A stretch of DNA of 62,166 bases from an uncultured Pirellulaceae bacterium (GTDB lineage: Bacteria > Planctomycetota > Planctomycetia > Pirellulales > Pirellulaceae). The notes beneath the pieces are model-generated. The model made no database searches and had not been told where the DNA came from. It saw only the letters and a list, made by a program, of their open reading frames with translations. The stretch lies in contig CALDYR010000022.1 of the NCBI GenBank assembly GCA_937944405.1, forward strand, positions 1 to 62,166, in the 5' to 3' direction. Numbering within the stretch: position 1 is the first letter of the stretch; each line of letters begins with the position of its first letter. This document shows positions 19,168 through 28,194 of the stretch, piece by piece. A program made the position numbers and the translations under genes.

Positions 19168-19478
19168 GCGAGTGATTCAGTAAAAGGTGTTCGAAGTGAG
19201 CGAACCGAAAAAGAAACCGAAATTTCCTTATTCGTTGAGCTTTTAGAGCAATCGACGTCCTCTGTCGATGGGATTTCAAAATGCCAGCATCCCCGACACC
19301 CCCTCCTCAAATTCCTGCTCTGCTCGGGTAAGAGGCGTCTGTGTCATCCGCCACCGCCGTTTCAAGGCCTGCAAACGGCAAATTCAGTCACGACCGCCCT
19401 ATCTTCAGTCGCCGTTTTCCTGTATCAAGCCATCTGAATGATATTGAAATTTCCTAACTATCTACCGGAGCAAACTAA
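19168..19478. other. Divergent promoter spacer before the type I secretion locus
   Basis: A 311-bp spacer between divergent genes. No coding sequence is supported. It probably holds the promoter of the TIGR03546/TIGR03545 operon (minus) and that of the small protein beginning the secretion locus (plus). Confidence 0.4.
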
Positions 19479-19775
19479 ATGTCCGCATTGCCAGAAATCT
19501 ACGCCGATACCATGGGCGAAATCACGTTATCAGGCGGTATGGTGCGTATTGATCTAGTGTCCTTGGCGGGATCTTCTCAGAAAAAAGACGGCGAACAACC
19601 AAAATTAGAGCCTCGAATGCGGGTCGTCATGTCCCCCGATGGATTCCTCCGCAGTTTTGGGGCGATGGAGAACTTGGTTAAGCAATTGGTTGACGCAGGG
19701 TTAGTTAAACCACGAACAGATCCGGTTTTAGCGAAAGAAGGGACCGCAGATTCGGCCAAATCCCCAAATTTTTAA
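19479..19775 (+). CDS. 98-residue protein opening the type I secretion locus; function unknown
   Basis: GGAG lies about 9 nt before the ATG (CCGGAGCAAACTAAATG). The protein has no signal peptide or membrane segment. Visible features are IYADTMGEITLSGGMVRIDL, a basic middle, RMRVVMSPDGFLRSFGAME and a helix NLVKQLVDAGLVKPR. I have a recollection of similar small proteins with an R-V-V-M-x-x-x-x-F-L-R-S-F / L-V-x-A-G-V pattern next to type I secretion or RTX genes in other bacteria, but I cannot verify it. Position suggests an accessory to export or folding of the RTX protein that starts 130 bp downstream. Confidence 0.65.
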   Translation: MSALPEIYADTMGEITLSGGMVRIDLVSLAGSSQKKDGEQPKLEPRMRVVMSPDGFLRSFGAMENLVKQLVDAGLVKPRTDPVLAKEGTADSAKSPNF

Positions 19776-19797
19776 AGCAGACGCCAATCGTTTCTTA

Positions 19798-19803
19798 TAT
19801 AAT
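19798..19803 (+). promoter_or_regulatory. Possible -10 element before the RTX gene
   Basis: TATAAT matches the sigma-70 -10 consensus 102 bp before the RTX start and just upstream of a strong hairpin. No convincing -35 hexamer is at the right distance, so this is tentative. Confidence 0.25.
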
Positions 19804-19827
19804 ACGAAAAACCCACTTCTCCCAATT

Positions 19828-19858
19828 CTACCCTGTGTCGCTTCGCGGCATGGGGTAG
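19828..19858 (+). promoter_or_regulatory. Strong hairpin in the leader of the RTX gene
   Basis: The two 14-nt arms CTACCCTGTGTCGC and GCGGCATGGGGTAG pair over their full length (G-U pairs included) around a TTC loop. The hairpin ends 46 nt before the RTX start codon and is not followed by a T-run, so it is more likely an RNA-stabilising, attenuation or processing element than a terminator. It separates the small first gene from the RTX gene. Confidence 0.6.
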
Positions 19859-19904
19859 CTATCGCTCATTACCATCACTCCATTGCCCAATATCGAGTTA
19901 TCAA

Positions 19905-22900
19905 ATGAATAGAGCTCCTGAAGTTAATGCATTGCGAACCAACGTCGGTTTCCGTAGCGAGGTTTCACTTTCTGATTTATTCACGGCGATTGATCCTGAC
20001 GCGGCGGAGAACACTCCGGAGGCCAACGAGTCAACCGAAATTGTCAGTTACAGTGTTCGCGACGAGGGTTTTGGTGGTGGGCAGTTCGTGGTCCGTGGAA
20101 TTGGTGGACCCGCCGATCCAGACTTTGTCCCCGACGTTGTTGTTCCTCAGGGGGTACTGTTTACGATTTCCGCAGAAGACCTTGACCGGGTTGTCTACAC
20201 GAATTTCGGGGATACGTTTTCAGAGCGGTTTTTCATTCGTGCTTCCGATGGCATCGACACTGGCGCTTTTTCTCAGAATCTCATTTTTGGTAACCCTAAT
20301 ACCGTTTTCAATTCCGCGCCGGTTGCAACGGCGTTGCCATCGGTGGTGCCGATCAATGGCCGAATCGGGCTGAGCGAGTTAGTAAGTTTCGAAGATGCCG
20401 AAAACAACGTCAACAGCCTATTGATTCGCGACAACGTTAATGGCGGCGGATTTTTCACGCTTGATGGAACCGTGTTGGCGGCCAATGTTTTTCACGAGAT
20501 CCCGATCGCGCAGGTCGATGATGTTGTCTATGTCGGCGCCTCAACGGAGCGCGGCGAAACCTTCTCCGTTCAAGCAGTTGATTTTGGACTCCGCAGTTCG
20601 CAATCGACCGGTTTGATTGCCACCGGAAACTTACGCCCCACAGTTACCGCCGTCGGTAGTCCGCGCGTCGCCGGATCTCAAAGTATTGCTGCATCCGAAA
20701 TTTTTAACGTTACCGATTTAGACGGGGACGCGATTGAAAGCTATTTAATCGCCGATCAGAACCCCAACTTCGGTAGTGGATTTTTCGAATTAAATGGCGT
20801 ACGGCAGATTGCTGGGCAGTTCTTTACCGTCACCGCAGCCCAACTATCGTCCCTTCGTTTCATCGGTGGATTGCCCGGTAGTGGCAGCAACACCGTCGCC
20901 GTCCAAGCATTCGACGGTTCTATCCACAGTGAGATTGAACAAATCGTCGTTCGCACCTCTTCCCCTTCGACCGTCGTGGGAACTGGAACCGGAGTTCTCG
21001 CCGGCGAAACCGTATTGGCCTCAACCCTGTTTAACGTTACCGACTCCGATGGCGACACCCCACGTTCGTTCTTCATCACCGACCGTAGCCCTGCCGCGTC
21101 CTCGGGACGTTTCGAACTTGACGGCAACATTTTAGCTTCAGCCAGTTTCCAGTTGCTCAACGCCCGCCAGTTCTCACGGTTGGTTTACCGTGGTGGTACC
21201 CGGTCGGGAGTCGAAAACATCGGTGTACAGGTTTTCGATGGCTTCGAATTCAACAGTATCTCCAACGTTGCGGTCAACACAATTTCAAGACCCACGTTGA
21301 CCGTCACCGATGGCGAAGTCTTACCTGGCCAATCGATCAACGTTTCATCTTTGGTGACTTTCCAAGATCAAGACGGTGATGCCCCCCAAAGCTATCGATT
21401 GTTAGATCGATTCACCTCCGGGCTTACCGGAAACTTCGTTCTTGACGGTGTCCGCCAGCCCTCGGGAGCCTTTTTCGAGGTCACTCCAGCGGAATTTTCA
21501 CGTTTGGAATACACCGGTGGAACTTTTGGCCCACTGGATGAACCGATTTTAATTTCAGCATCCGACGGCACGTCCTTCAGCGCCGTCGCAACCTTCAACA
21601 TCACCACGCTTGAGAACTCCAACGCACCAGTTCTAAGAGTCTCCAACGTCACCGGCCGCGCCGGAGCAAGCGTCAATGCTCGGTCATTGTTCACCTTCAC
21701 CGACGTTGAAGGGGACGATCTGGCAACCGTTACTTTCACCGATAACGGTGCCATTGCCAACGGAAACTTTTTCTCCATCGATGGGGTCGAACAAACAGCA
21801 CAGCAATCCTTCACCGTTGGATTCGATTTGGTTGAATCTGGCCGAGTGACATACACATTAGGCAGCGCAGCGGTAAGCGAAACGTTTCGCATTAATGCCA
21901 GTGATGGCACCAACACGGGCCAACAGGTCATCGGTACTGGTACCGGGTTAGTCCTCCCACAGATCGCGGTGGCCCCTGCCGTCGGAAACGATTTCACCAT
22001 CGAAACGCTGGATCGTGTCAACGTCAACACATTGATTACTCAAACCGACGGCGGTCCTCCGCTTGATCGCTTTCAGATTTTCGATCCCAATACCGATGCC
22101 CTCTCTGGTGGATTTGAACTCGATGGAGCTGCCCTGCAACAGGGAATAATCCACCAGCTTAACGCTGCTCAGTTTAACCGGCTGGTGTTTGTCGGAGCCC
22201 CAGTGGACAATGGACGCCAGCTTGACCCGGTGTTGATTCAAGGCGGAAACGCTTTGGGGTTCACCGATTTCGTTCGTTTAAATGTTAACTCCCAACAGTC
22301 TGTTGGTTTCGGCGGCTTCGCTATAAACCAGTTTGACCCGCAACCCGGCTTCGTGCCTGGTGATCCGGTTCGACTCACGTACAGCTTCGTCGACGGTATC
22401 CGCCGATTAGAGGGAACACAGGCAACTCCAAACTCATTGCTGCCAGATTATTACCTCGACAACGGCGACCCCGACGACGACACTGCTCAAGTCCAAGCCA
22501 ACGGAACCCGCGGACTGAACCGCTTCCAGCGCGAAGCGTTTAGAGCGGTTTTTGACAATATCGAGACCTACGCAAACGTTGAATTTGTCGAAGTTGCCTA
22601 TGAACCCGAATCGACCGACTCCCAAATCACTATTGGAGCCTACCAGTTCCAAGGCGGTGGTGCTTCCCAACGCGGACCGCTCAGTTTGAGAGACGGCGAC
22701 GGCAACGTTATTAGGGACGGCAACACCAACAACGGGTTCGGCGAAGAACGCGGCGACATTTGGTTGAACACCAATGTCTACGATCCGGCGACATTCACGA
22801 ACGTTGGAGATGGAACCGTCTTTCGACGGGAGTTGTTCAGAATCACACTGTTAACGTTATCAGTGGGTTTTGGCGATGGAAATTCACTGTCCCAGTTCAA

Positions 22901-23795
22901 CAACTTCCAGTACAACACGCTGTTCTCTGGCAACAATGGTGGAATTAACGATCCTTTCCCAGCCTATCCGGGTCTGCCCAGCACGCCGCAACTGTTCGAT
23001 GTTGACATGCTTCACGATCAGTTCGGTGCCAATCCGAACTTTAATGTCGGGAACAATCAGTACTTCTTCAACGAGACGCGACTACAGACGCTTTTCGATG
23101 CCGGTGGAATTGACACGATCAATTTCCAGGGTCGTACCGCGGTTCGATTGGGCGTTTTCAACGACACGATTGACCTTCGGGAAGGGCAGTTTTCATCGAT
23201 CAACGGGGTGAGTAACTCTTTGAGAATCGCGAACGGAACGATCATTGAAAATGCGCGTGGCGGAGACGGCAACGACACTATCATTGGAAACGAAACCAGA
23301 AATCTCTTATTCGGTAATGGCGGTAACGATGTGCTTACCGGCGGCGGCGGAAACGACGTTTTGCGGGGCGGCAACGGTGACGACATCTACCAATGGAGCC
23401 TTGGCGATGGACGTGATCTGATCAGCGAACTCTCCACCGATGGAAATGGAGGTCGTGACATCCTCAGGATTTCTGACCCATCCAACGCCCTTAGTTCGCT
23501 GGAAGATGATTTTATCTTCCGCCGTTTTGGAAACGACCTACGAATCGACCTGACCCTTGATCGTGGTCCAGGCCAAGGCACTATCACCATCCGGAATTTT
23601 GCTAATGTCGCCGAAAGGGTAGAACTACTGCAATTGGTAGACGTCTCAGGCAATCAAATTGGTAACGACATCAGTCTCAATTCGATCTTCCAAAACGCGA
23701 CAACAGCACCACAGCGGTTCCAAGTGGCCTCAAACGTTCCACTTGATCCGACCGATCCGACTCAAGGTCAACTGAGCCTTGCCAGCCCGGCGTGA
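19905..23795 (+). CDS. Large RTX protein with serralysin-like domain lacking the zinc ligands
   Basis: The 1,296-residue acidic protein has no N-terminal signal peptide, as expected for type I secretion. Residues about 1-790 are roughly seven tandem units of about 100 residues with the recurring pattern LF-x-VTDxDGD, SGxFELDG, then AxQFSRLxYxGG. Residues about 800-1060 resemble a serralysin/M10 metzincin domain (GDPVRLTYSFVDG, then ERGDIWLNTNVYDP, ending in PQLFDVDMLHDQFGAN). The HExxHxxGxxH site is replaced by RELFRITLLTL (residues 975-985): the glutamate remains but all three histidines are lost. RTX calcium-binding nonapeptides follow (GGDGNDTI, GGNDVLTGGGGNDVLRGG; about 1119-1160), then a C-terminal region suited to carry the secretion signal. 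Downstream ABC and adaptor genes are the likely exporter. Confidence 0.85.
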   Translation: MNRAPEVNALRTNVGFRSEVSLSDLFTAIDPDAAENTPEANESTEIVSYSVRDEGFGGGQFVVRGIGGPADPDFVPDVVVPQGVLFTISAEDLDRVVYTNFGDTFSERFFIRASDGIDTGAFSQNLIFGNPNTVFNSAPVATALPSVVPINGRIGLSELVSFEDAENNVNSLLIRDNVNGGGFFTLDGTVLAANVFHEIPIAQVDDVVYVGASTERGETFSVQAVDFGLRSSQSTGLIATGNLRPTVTAVGSPRVAGSQSIAASEIFNVTDLDGDAIESYLIADQNPNFGSGFFELNGVRQIAGQFFTVTAAQLSSLRFIGGLPGSGSNTVAVQAFDGSIHSEIEQIVVRTSSPSTVVGTGTGVLAGETVLASTLFNVTDSDGDTPRSFFITDRSPAASSGRFELDGNILASASFQLLNARQFSRLVYRGGTRSGVENIGVQVFDGFEFNSISNVAVNTISRPTLTVTDGEVLPGQSINVSSLVTFQDQDGDAPQSYRLLDRFTSGLTGNFVLDGVRQPSGAFFEVTPAEFSRLEYTGGTFGPLDEPILISASDGTSFSAVATFNITTLENSNAPVLRVSNVTGRAGASVNARSLFTFTDVEGDDLATVTFTDNGAIANGNFFSIDGVEQTAQQSFTVGFDLVESGRVTYTLGSAAVSETFRINASDGTNTGQQVIGTGTGLVLPQIAVAPAVGNDFTIETLDRVNVNTLITQTDGGPPLDRFQIFDPNTDALSGGFELDGAALQQGIIHQLNAAQFNRLVFVGAPVDNGRQLDPVLIQGGNALGFTDFVRLNVNSQQSVGFGGFAINQFDPQPGFVPGDPVRLTYSFVDGIRRLEGTQATPNSLLPDYYLDNGDPDDDTAQVQANGTRGLNRFQREAFRAVFDNIETYANVEFVEVAYEPESTDSQITIGAYQFQGGGASQRGPLSLRDGDGNVIRDGNTNNGFGEERGDIWLNTNVYDPATFTNVGDGTVFRRELFRITLLTLSVGFGDGNSLSQFNNFQYNTLFSGNNGGINDPFPAYPGLPSTPQLFDVDMLHDQFGANPNFNVGNNQYFFNETRLQTLFDAGGIDTINFQGRTAVRLGVFNDTIDLREGQFSSINGVSNSLRIANGTIIENARGGDGNDTIIGNETRNLLFGNGGNDVLTGGGGNDVLRGGNGDDIYQWSLGDGRDLISELSTDGNGGRDILRISDPSNALSSLEDDFIFRRFGNDLRIDLTLDRGPGQGTITIRNFANVAERVELLQLVDVSGNQIGNDISLNSIFQNATTAPQRFQVASNVPLDPTDPTQGQLSLASPA

Positions 23796-23828
23796 TTTTC
23801 TAATTGATTTAGAAACAACAGCAGTCCA

Positions 23829-23865
23829 ATGCCCCTCATTGAGTTTATCGGTGAGGGGCATTTTT
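23829..23865 (+). terminator. Intrinsic terminator after the RTX gene
   Basis: ATGCCCCTCA (23829-23838) pairs with TGAGGGGCAT (23852-23861) around a 13-nt loop, followed by a T-run to 23865. It lies 34 bp past the RTX stop and probably separates the abundant RTX transcript from the exporter genes. Confidence 0.88.
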
Positions 23866-24137
23866 CATGCGGTTTTATGCTGTTAAAGGTTTCCGCTGCG
23901 TTGGTAAAGTTTTTTTGATCTGACGTTGTCAACGAAGAATTCGGATTTGCGTTGGATACTTTTCCATTTCCGTATAGCACCACACAAAATCTCCCCAGCG
24001 CTTCACAATCGGGTACACTTAGAACGATGCAGGTTCTACGTTACCGGTTTGGGCTCGGCATCGAACACACGCAGCCGACAGGCTTGTATTTCTTTTCAAG
24101 CAATTCATATTTTTGGGGGACGAAAGGTGTAATTGAT

Positions 24138-24156
24138 CGACAGTTTTTTACTGTCG
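24138..24156 (+). promoter_or_regulatory. 7-bp perfect hairpin before the ABC exporter gene
   Basis: CGACAGT and ACTGTCG flank a TTTTT loop, ending 19 nt before the exporter start codon. It could be a leader hairpin or an inverted operator. No other copy was noticed in the window. Confidence 0.4.
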
Positions 24157-24175
24157 GCCCCACGTCTTTTCATCT

Positions 24176-26440
24176 ATGACAACTCCTACAGATCCCGTTC
24201 AATCAACCAATTCATCGCAGGCAGGGCCTAACAACCAGGCCCCTATGGGACCGGCGCCCGTTACCTCGGAGAATGATGCGCACGACAACGCCGCGCCCAT
24301 CAAACATACGGCGCTGATCTGCCTGTCTTTGGTAGCTCGCCATCACGGTATTGATGTCAGTTCGGACCGCTTGGTTCATGACTACTCTTTAGATAACGAA
24401 GAACCGACGCTCCGTCGGTTGATGCGCATCATCAAAGATACCGGACTCAAAGCGCACCACACATCGATCACTTGGAAACAATTGCACAAGGTCGAACAAG
24501 CCTTTCCCGTTATCGCGCGTTTAAAAAACGAAAACTATGTCATCCTCGTTGGAGTCCGCAAACAGGAACGCGACGGCAAGATAGTCGAACAGGTCGCGGT
24601 GTTCGATCCTATGGCTGACCAAACAGGATTCATCTACTTAGGTCGGGGAGATTTTGAGAAATCCTGGAAAGGCGAGGTTATCCTCGCCAAACGAACCTTT
24701 AGCCTGCTGGACACGAAACAGCCCTTCAGTTTGAAGTGGTTCATTCCTGAAATGTTTCGTCAGCGTACCGCGTTTACTGACGTTGCCATTGCGGCATTGT
24801 TCATCCACCTGATTGCTTTGGTCGTTCCGCTGTACTTTCAGATTGTTATCGACAAAGTTCTTGTGAACTACGCGGTACAAACACTGCACGTCCTGACGGT
24901 GGGAATCGTCGTGGCGTTGTCGTTTGACGCCATTTTAAATTATCTCCGCAGCTACCTCCTGCTACACGCAACCAGCAAGATCGACATCCGAGTCGCAACC
25001 CGAACCTTTGGCCACTTGCTACGACTGCCGATGGATTTCTTTGAACACACCACCGCTGGCGTGCTGACTAAGCACATGCAGCAAACCAACCAAATTCGAG
25101 AATTCCTCACCGGCAGCCTTTTCCGCACAATGCTCGATTCGACCGCACTGTTTATTTTCCTGCCATTATTATTTTTTTACAGCGTACCGCTGACCTGCGT
25201 GGTGTTGGGATTCTCACTGGCACTGGCGATAAATATCGGAGTTTTGCTGGGGCCCTATCGTCGCCGACTTGAAGCGCTCTATAACGCCGAAGGTGAACGA
25301 CAGTCGATGCTGGTGGAGACAATTCATGGCATCCAGACCGTCAAAGCGCTTTCGATGGAACCCGTTCAACGTAAGGCTTGGGACCAGAGCTCTGCGCAAG
25401 CAGTCGCGATGCACTTCCGCGTGGGTAAAATTTCTATCGCGGCCACCACCATCTCCACTCTTTTGGAACGACTGCTGACCGTCGTGGTGGTGTTCTACGG
25501 TGCATCTTTGGTCCTCGGGAAGTCAATGTCAGTGGGCGAACTGGTGGCCTTTCAAATGATCTCCGGCAGAGTCACCGGCCCGCTGGTTCAGCTTGTTTCA
25601 CTGGTCCACTCGTATCAGCAGTGCGCTCTATCGGTGCGCATGTTGGGCACTGTGATGAACCGCGACGCCGAAGTTGGGATTGGCCACGGACTGCGACCGG
25701 CAATCGAAGGGCGGATGGAATTCGACGGCGTTGGATTCAATTACAGCCCCACCAGCCCACCGGCGTTAGATAACGTAAGCTTCACCATCCCCGAAGGCAA
25801 AGTCGTTGGATTGGTGGGACGCTCGGGATCAGGCAAAACGACACTCACGAAGATGATCCAAGGCATGCACCAGCCGCAACGCGGCATCATCCGGTTGGAT
25901 AAACTGGACATGCGGGAACTAGACATCGCGTATGTGCGTCAAAACATTGGAGTCGTTTTGCAGGACAACTTCTTGTTCCGTGGCACCGTTCGGGAAAACA
26001 TCGCCATGGCAAAATCTAATTGCAGTTTCCAAGAAGTCGTCTACGTGGCTCGGATGGCCGGCGCCGCCGAATTCATCGAACGAATGCCTCAGTCATACGA
26101 TACGATGTTAGAAGAAAACGGATCCAACCTCTCAGGCGGTCAAAAACAACGATTGGCGATCGCCAGGGCGCTACTCAAAGACCCGCGGATCCTCATCTTT
26201 GACGAAGCGACCAGTGCTTTAGATCCCGAAAGCGAGGCCATCATCCAGCGCAATTTAAACATCATCGCCAAAGGTCGCACCGTCATCATCGTTTCGCACC
26301 GGCTGTCCACGTTGACCGCGTGCGATCAGATCGTTGTTCTCGAACGCGGGTGCGTCGATATGGTAGGAACGCATCGGCAGTTGCTAGATTCTTGCAAGGT
26401 CTATCAAGATTTATGGTACCAACAAATGGGACGCGCATGA
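24176..26440 (+). CDS. Type I secretion ABC exporter (HlyB-like, inactive C39-like N-domain)
   Basis: This 754-residue protein has an N-terminal C39-peptidase-like domain (about 35-165), a transmembrane domain (about 195-465) and an ATPase domain (about 505-750). The peptidase cysteine block is replaced (TALICLSLVARHHGI) and the usual histidine motif reads NYVILVGV, so the domain is non-proteolytic and likely docks unfolded substrate, as in HlyB. The ATPase has Walker A GRSGSGKTT (about 548), signature NLSGGQKQRLAIARALL (about 651) and Walker B ILIFDEATSALD (about 673). It exports the RTX protein from the cytoplasm. Its stop overlaps the adaptor start by 4 nt (ATGA), showing translational coupling. 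No TolC-type outer-membrane gene is in the window. Confidence 0.94.
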   Translation: MTTPTDPVQSTNSSQAGPNNQAPMGPAPVTSENDAHDNAAPIKHTALICLSLVARHHGIDVSSDRLVHDYSLDNEEPTLRRLMRIIKDTGLKAHHTSITWKQLHKVEQAFPVIARLKNENYVILVGVRKQERDGKIVEQVAVFDPMADQTGFIYLGRGDFEKSWKGEVILAKRTFSLLDTKQPFSLKWFIPEMFRQRTAFTDVAIAALFIHLIALVVPLYFQIVIDKVLVNYAVQTLHVLTVGIVVALSFDAILNYLRSYLLLHATSKIDIRVATRTFGHLLRLPMDFFEHTTAGVLTKHMQQTNQIREFLTGSLFRTMLDSTALFIFLPLLFFYSVPLTCVVLGFSLALAINIGVLLGPYRRRLEALYNAEGERQSMLVETIHGIQTVKALSMEPVQRKAWDQSSAQAVAMHFRVGKISIAATTISTLLERLLTVVVVFYGASLVLGKSMSVGELVAFQMISGRVTGPLVQLVSLVHSYQQCALSVRMLGTVMNRDAEVGIGHGLRPAIEGRMEFDGVGFNYSPTSPPALDNVSFTIPEGKVVGLVGRSGSGKTTLTKMIQGMHQPQRGIIRLDKLDMRELDIAYVRQNIGVVLQDNFLFRGTVRENIAMAKSNCSFQEVVYVARMAGAAEFIERMPQSYDTMLEENGSNLSGGQKQRLAIARALLKDPRILIFDEATSALDPESEAIIQRNLNIIAKGRTVIIVSHRLSTLTACDQIVVLERGCVDMVGTHRQLLDSCKVYQDLWYQQMGRA

Positions 26441-27894
26441 ACGATTCGGTAAAACAACAGCGCGAACGTCGACGCATCGAAGCGCGCGAAGAAGCGATTC
26501 GAAAACGCGAATCAAATTCAAGCATCTTGGTTGAATTCCAACCCGACGCCGTCGAAATAGAAAAACAATCAGTCCCCGGGCGTGCTCGTTGGACCCTGTA
26601 CGCCGTGGTAGCGATGATGATTTGCGTCGTTACCTGGGCATGTTGGGCCGAAGTCGATCTCATTGTCACTGCCCATGGAAAACTGATTACAACAATGTCA
26701 CCGGTTGTGATCCAAACGGTCAACACTGCTCCGATACGTTCGATGAACGCACAGTTCGGTGATCGCGTCACCGCTGGGCAAGTCCTTGCGACCTTGGATC
26801 CGACATTTTCCGAGGCCGATCTGGCGGTTTTAAAGGCAAAGCGAATTGCGCTGAAAAGCACAATCGCACGGCTTAGCGCGGAAAAAGATAAGACCGAATT
26901 CACAACTCAGGGACATGAATCGGACGCCAGTTGGCTGCTGCAGAAGCAAGTGTTCTTAGAACGTGAAAACCAATTCCGTTCGAAGTTGGAAGAATTCGAT
27001 TCCGAACTCGAGAAACTGGCCGTCAAACAACAAAACAATGAAATCACTATCGAGCACCTTAGAGAAGCCTTTTTGGGGCATCGTAAATACGAAGCATCAA
27101 TAAAACGTTTGGCCGATCGGGGCAGTAAATCTGAAGAAGACGTCCTCAGCCGCCGTCTGCAAACCGGCCAAGCAGAAATGCAGTATATCTCTGCCCAAAA
27201 TCAAACGCACGAAATGAAACGCGAAGTCGACTCAATTCGTGCCCGACGCGACGCCTATGTGGCACAGTGGCGCAGCGAATTGGTGACCGAACTGGCACGC
27301 GCTACACAAGATTACGGCCAAATAGAAGAAGAACTCAACAAAGCCGTCCGTGCAAACGATTTGGTCGAACTGCGCGTCCCCCAAGACACGCCCTTCAGCG
27401 CGTTCGTCGTTTTCGAAGTCGCGGATCGATCGGTGGGGTCAGTCCTCAAACCCGGCGAAGCCCTTTACCGTTTAGTTCCTGTTGACGTCCCGTTAGAAGC
27501 GGAAGTCGAAATTGCAGGCCGCGACATATCAAAAATCAATCGTGCCAACGGCGATTCGATTTCTTCCGGAGATTTGCCAAAAGGCAGCGTTGTGCGTGTA
27601 AAGCTCGCCTCCTTCCCCTATCAAAAGCACGGGACATTAGACGGAGCGGTGAGGGCAATCAGCGAAGGATCTTTCGAAAAACAAGGCGCATCCGGTCAGC
27701 CAACAGGCGCCACCATGTACAAAGCCCGGATCCAACTGCTAAACTCCGAAGGCCTGAATAATGTGCCAGATAACTTCCGGCTAATGCCTGGCATGACCAC
27801 CACCGCCGAAATAAAAGTTGGGCGCCGGCGGGTCATTGAATACTTTCTCTACCCGCTGCTCAAATACGCCGACGAAAGTATTCGCGAACCTTAA
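26437..27894 (+). CDS. HlyD-family periplasmic adaptor of the type I secretion system
   Basis: This 485-residue membrane-fusion protein starts at ATG 26437, overlapping the exporter stop; a longer open frame from 26320 is inside the exporter gene and is not used. A charged cytoplasmic N-terminus (QQRERRRIEAREEAIRKRE) precedes one membrane helix (TLYAVVAMMICVVTWACW). The lipoyl/barrel part VVIQTVNTAPIRSMNAQFGD then GQVLATLDPT follows, then a long coiled-coil (about 160-320) and a C-terminal beta-barrel with KPGEALYRLVPVDVPLEAEV and FRLMPGMTTTAEIKVGRR. It bridges the ABC exporter to an outer-membrane channel. It is last in the operon. Confidence 0.93.
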   Translation: MNDSVKQQRERRRIEAREEAIRKRESNSSILVEFQPDAVEIEKQSVPGRARWTLYAVVAMMICVVTWACWAEVDLIVTAHGKLITTMSPVVIQTVNTAPIRSMNAQFGDRVTAGQVLATLDPTFSEADLAVLKAKRIALKSTIARLSAEKDKTEFTTQGHESDASWLLQKQVFLERENQFRSKLEEFDSELEKLAVKQQNNEITIEHLREAFLGHRKYEASIKRLADRGSKSEEDVLSRRLQTGQAEMQYISAQNQTHEMKREVDSIRARRDAYVAQWRSELVTELARATQDYGQIEEELNKAVRANDLVELRVPQDTPFSAFVVFEVADRSVGSVLKPGEALYRLVPVDVPLEAEVEIAGRDISKINRANGDSISSGDLPKGSVVRVKLASFPYQKHGTLDGAVRAISEGSFEKQGASGQPTGATMYKARIQLLNSEGLNNVPDNFRLMPGMTTTAEIKVGRRRVIEYFLYPLLKYADESIREP

Positions 27895-28036
27895 CGTGAT
27901 GCTCGCCCACAATCATCCAGAACATTCAATTCGCGCCAGTTCAACCATAATTCGAAGGCTTCGACGCAGTAAATTCTCGATGGACGCTCAACGGAAGCCC
28001 TTGTCGTGAACCTCTGTACCCCAAGAGGGCTTCCCG

Positions 28037-28160
28037 GAAATGTGTGGCACCGAGTGGCCAAAAGATTGCTTTTTCCAGTGAATGCATTGGGATTCATCGG
28101 AATTCCCGCATACACAACGATCGGAGATCGTGGCCAATCCCACTACGATTTCTCCGATCG
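28037..28160. repeat. Dispersed intergenic repeat, copy B, ending in a hairpin
   Basis: It is similar to copy A (16657-16765) over about 110 bp. Its right end holds a perfect 10-bp inverted repeat, CGATCGGAGA (28118-28127) and TCTCCGATCG (28151-28160), with further partial pairing inside the 23-nt loop. It lies between the converging adaptor and DUF1570 genes, so it may act as a two-way terminator or mRNA-end stabiliser. The rest of the 27895-28194 spacer shows nothing else. Confidence 0.62.
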
Positions 28161-28194
28161 CCACTAAAATTCAGGCAGCACTCTCAAAATAAAA

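Noticed and set aside
23057..23386. Minus-strand frame rich in Pro/Ser over the RTX region
   Set aside because: Compositional mirror of the Gly/Asp-rich RTX repeats.
26320..26436. Upstream extension of the HlyD-like frame
   Set aside because: It lies inside the exporter gene; the ATG at 26437 overlaps the exporter stop (ATGA) and begins a normal adaptor N-terminus.
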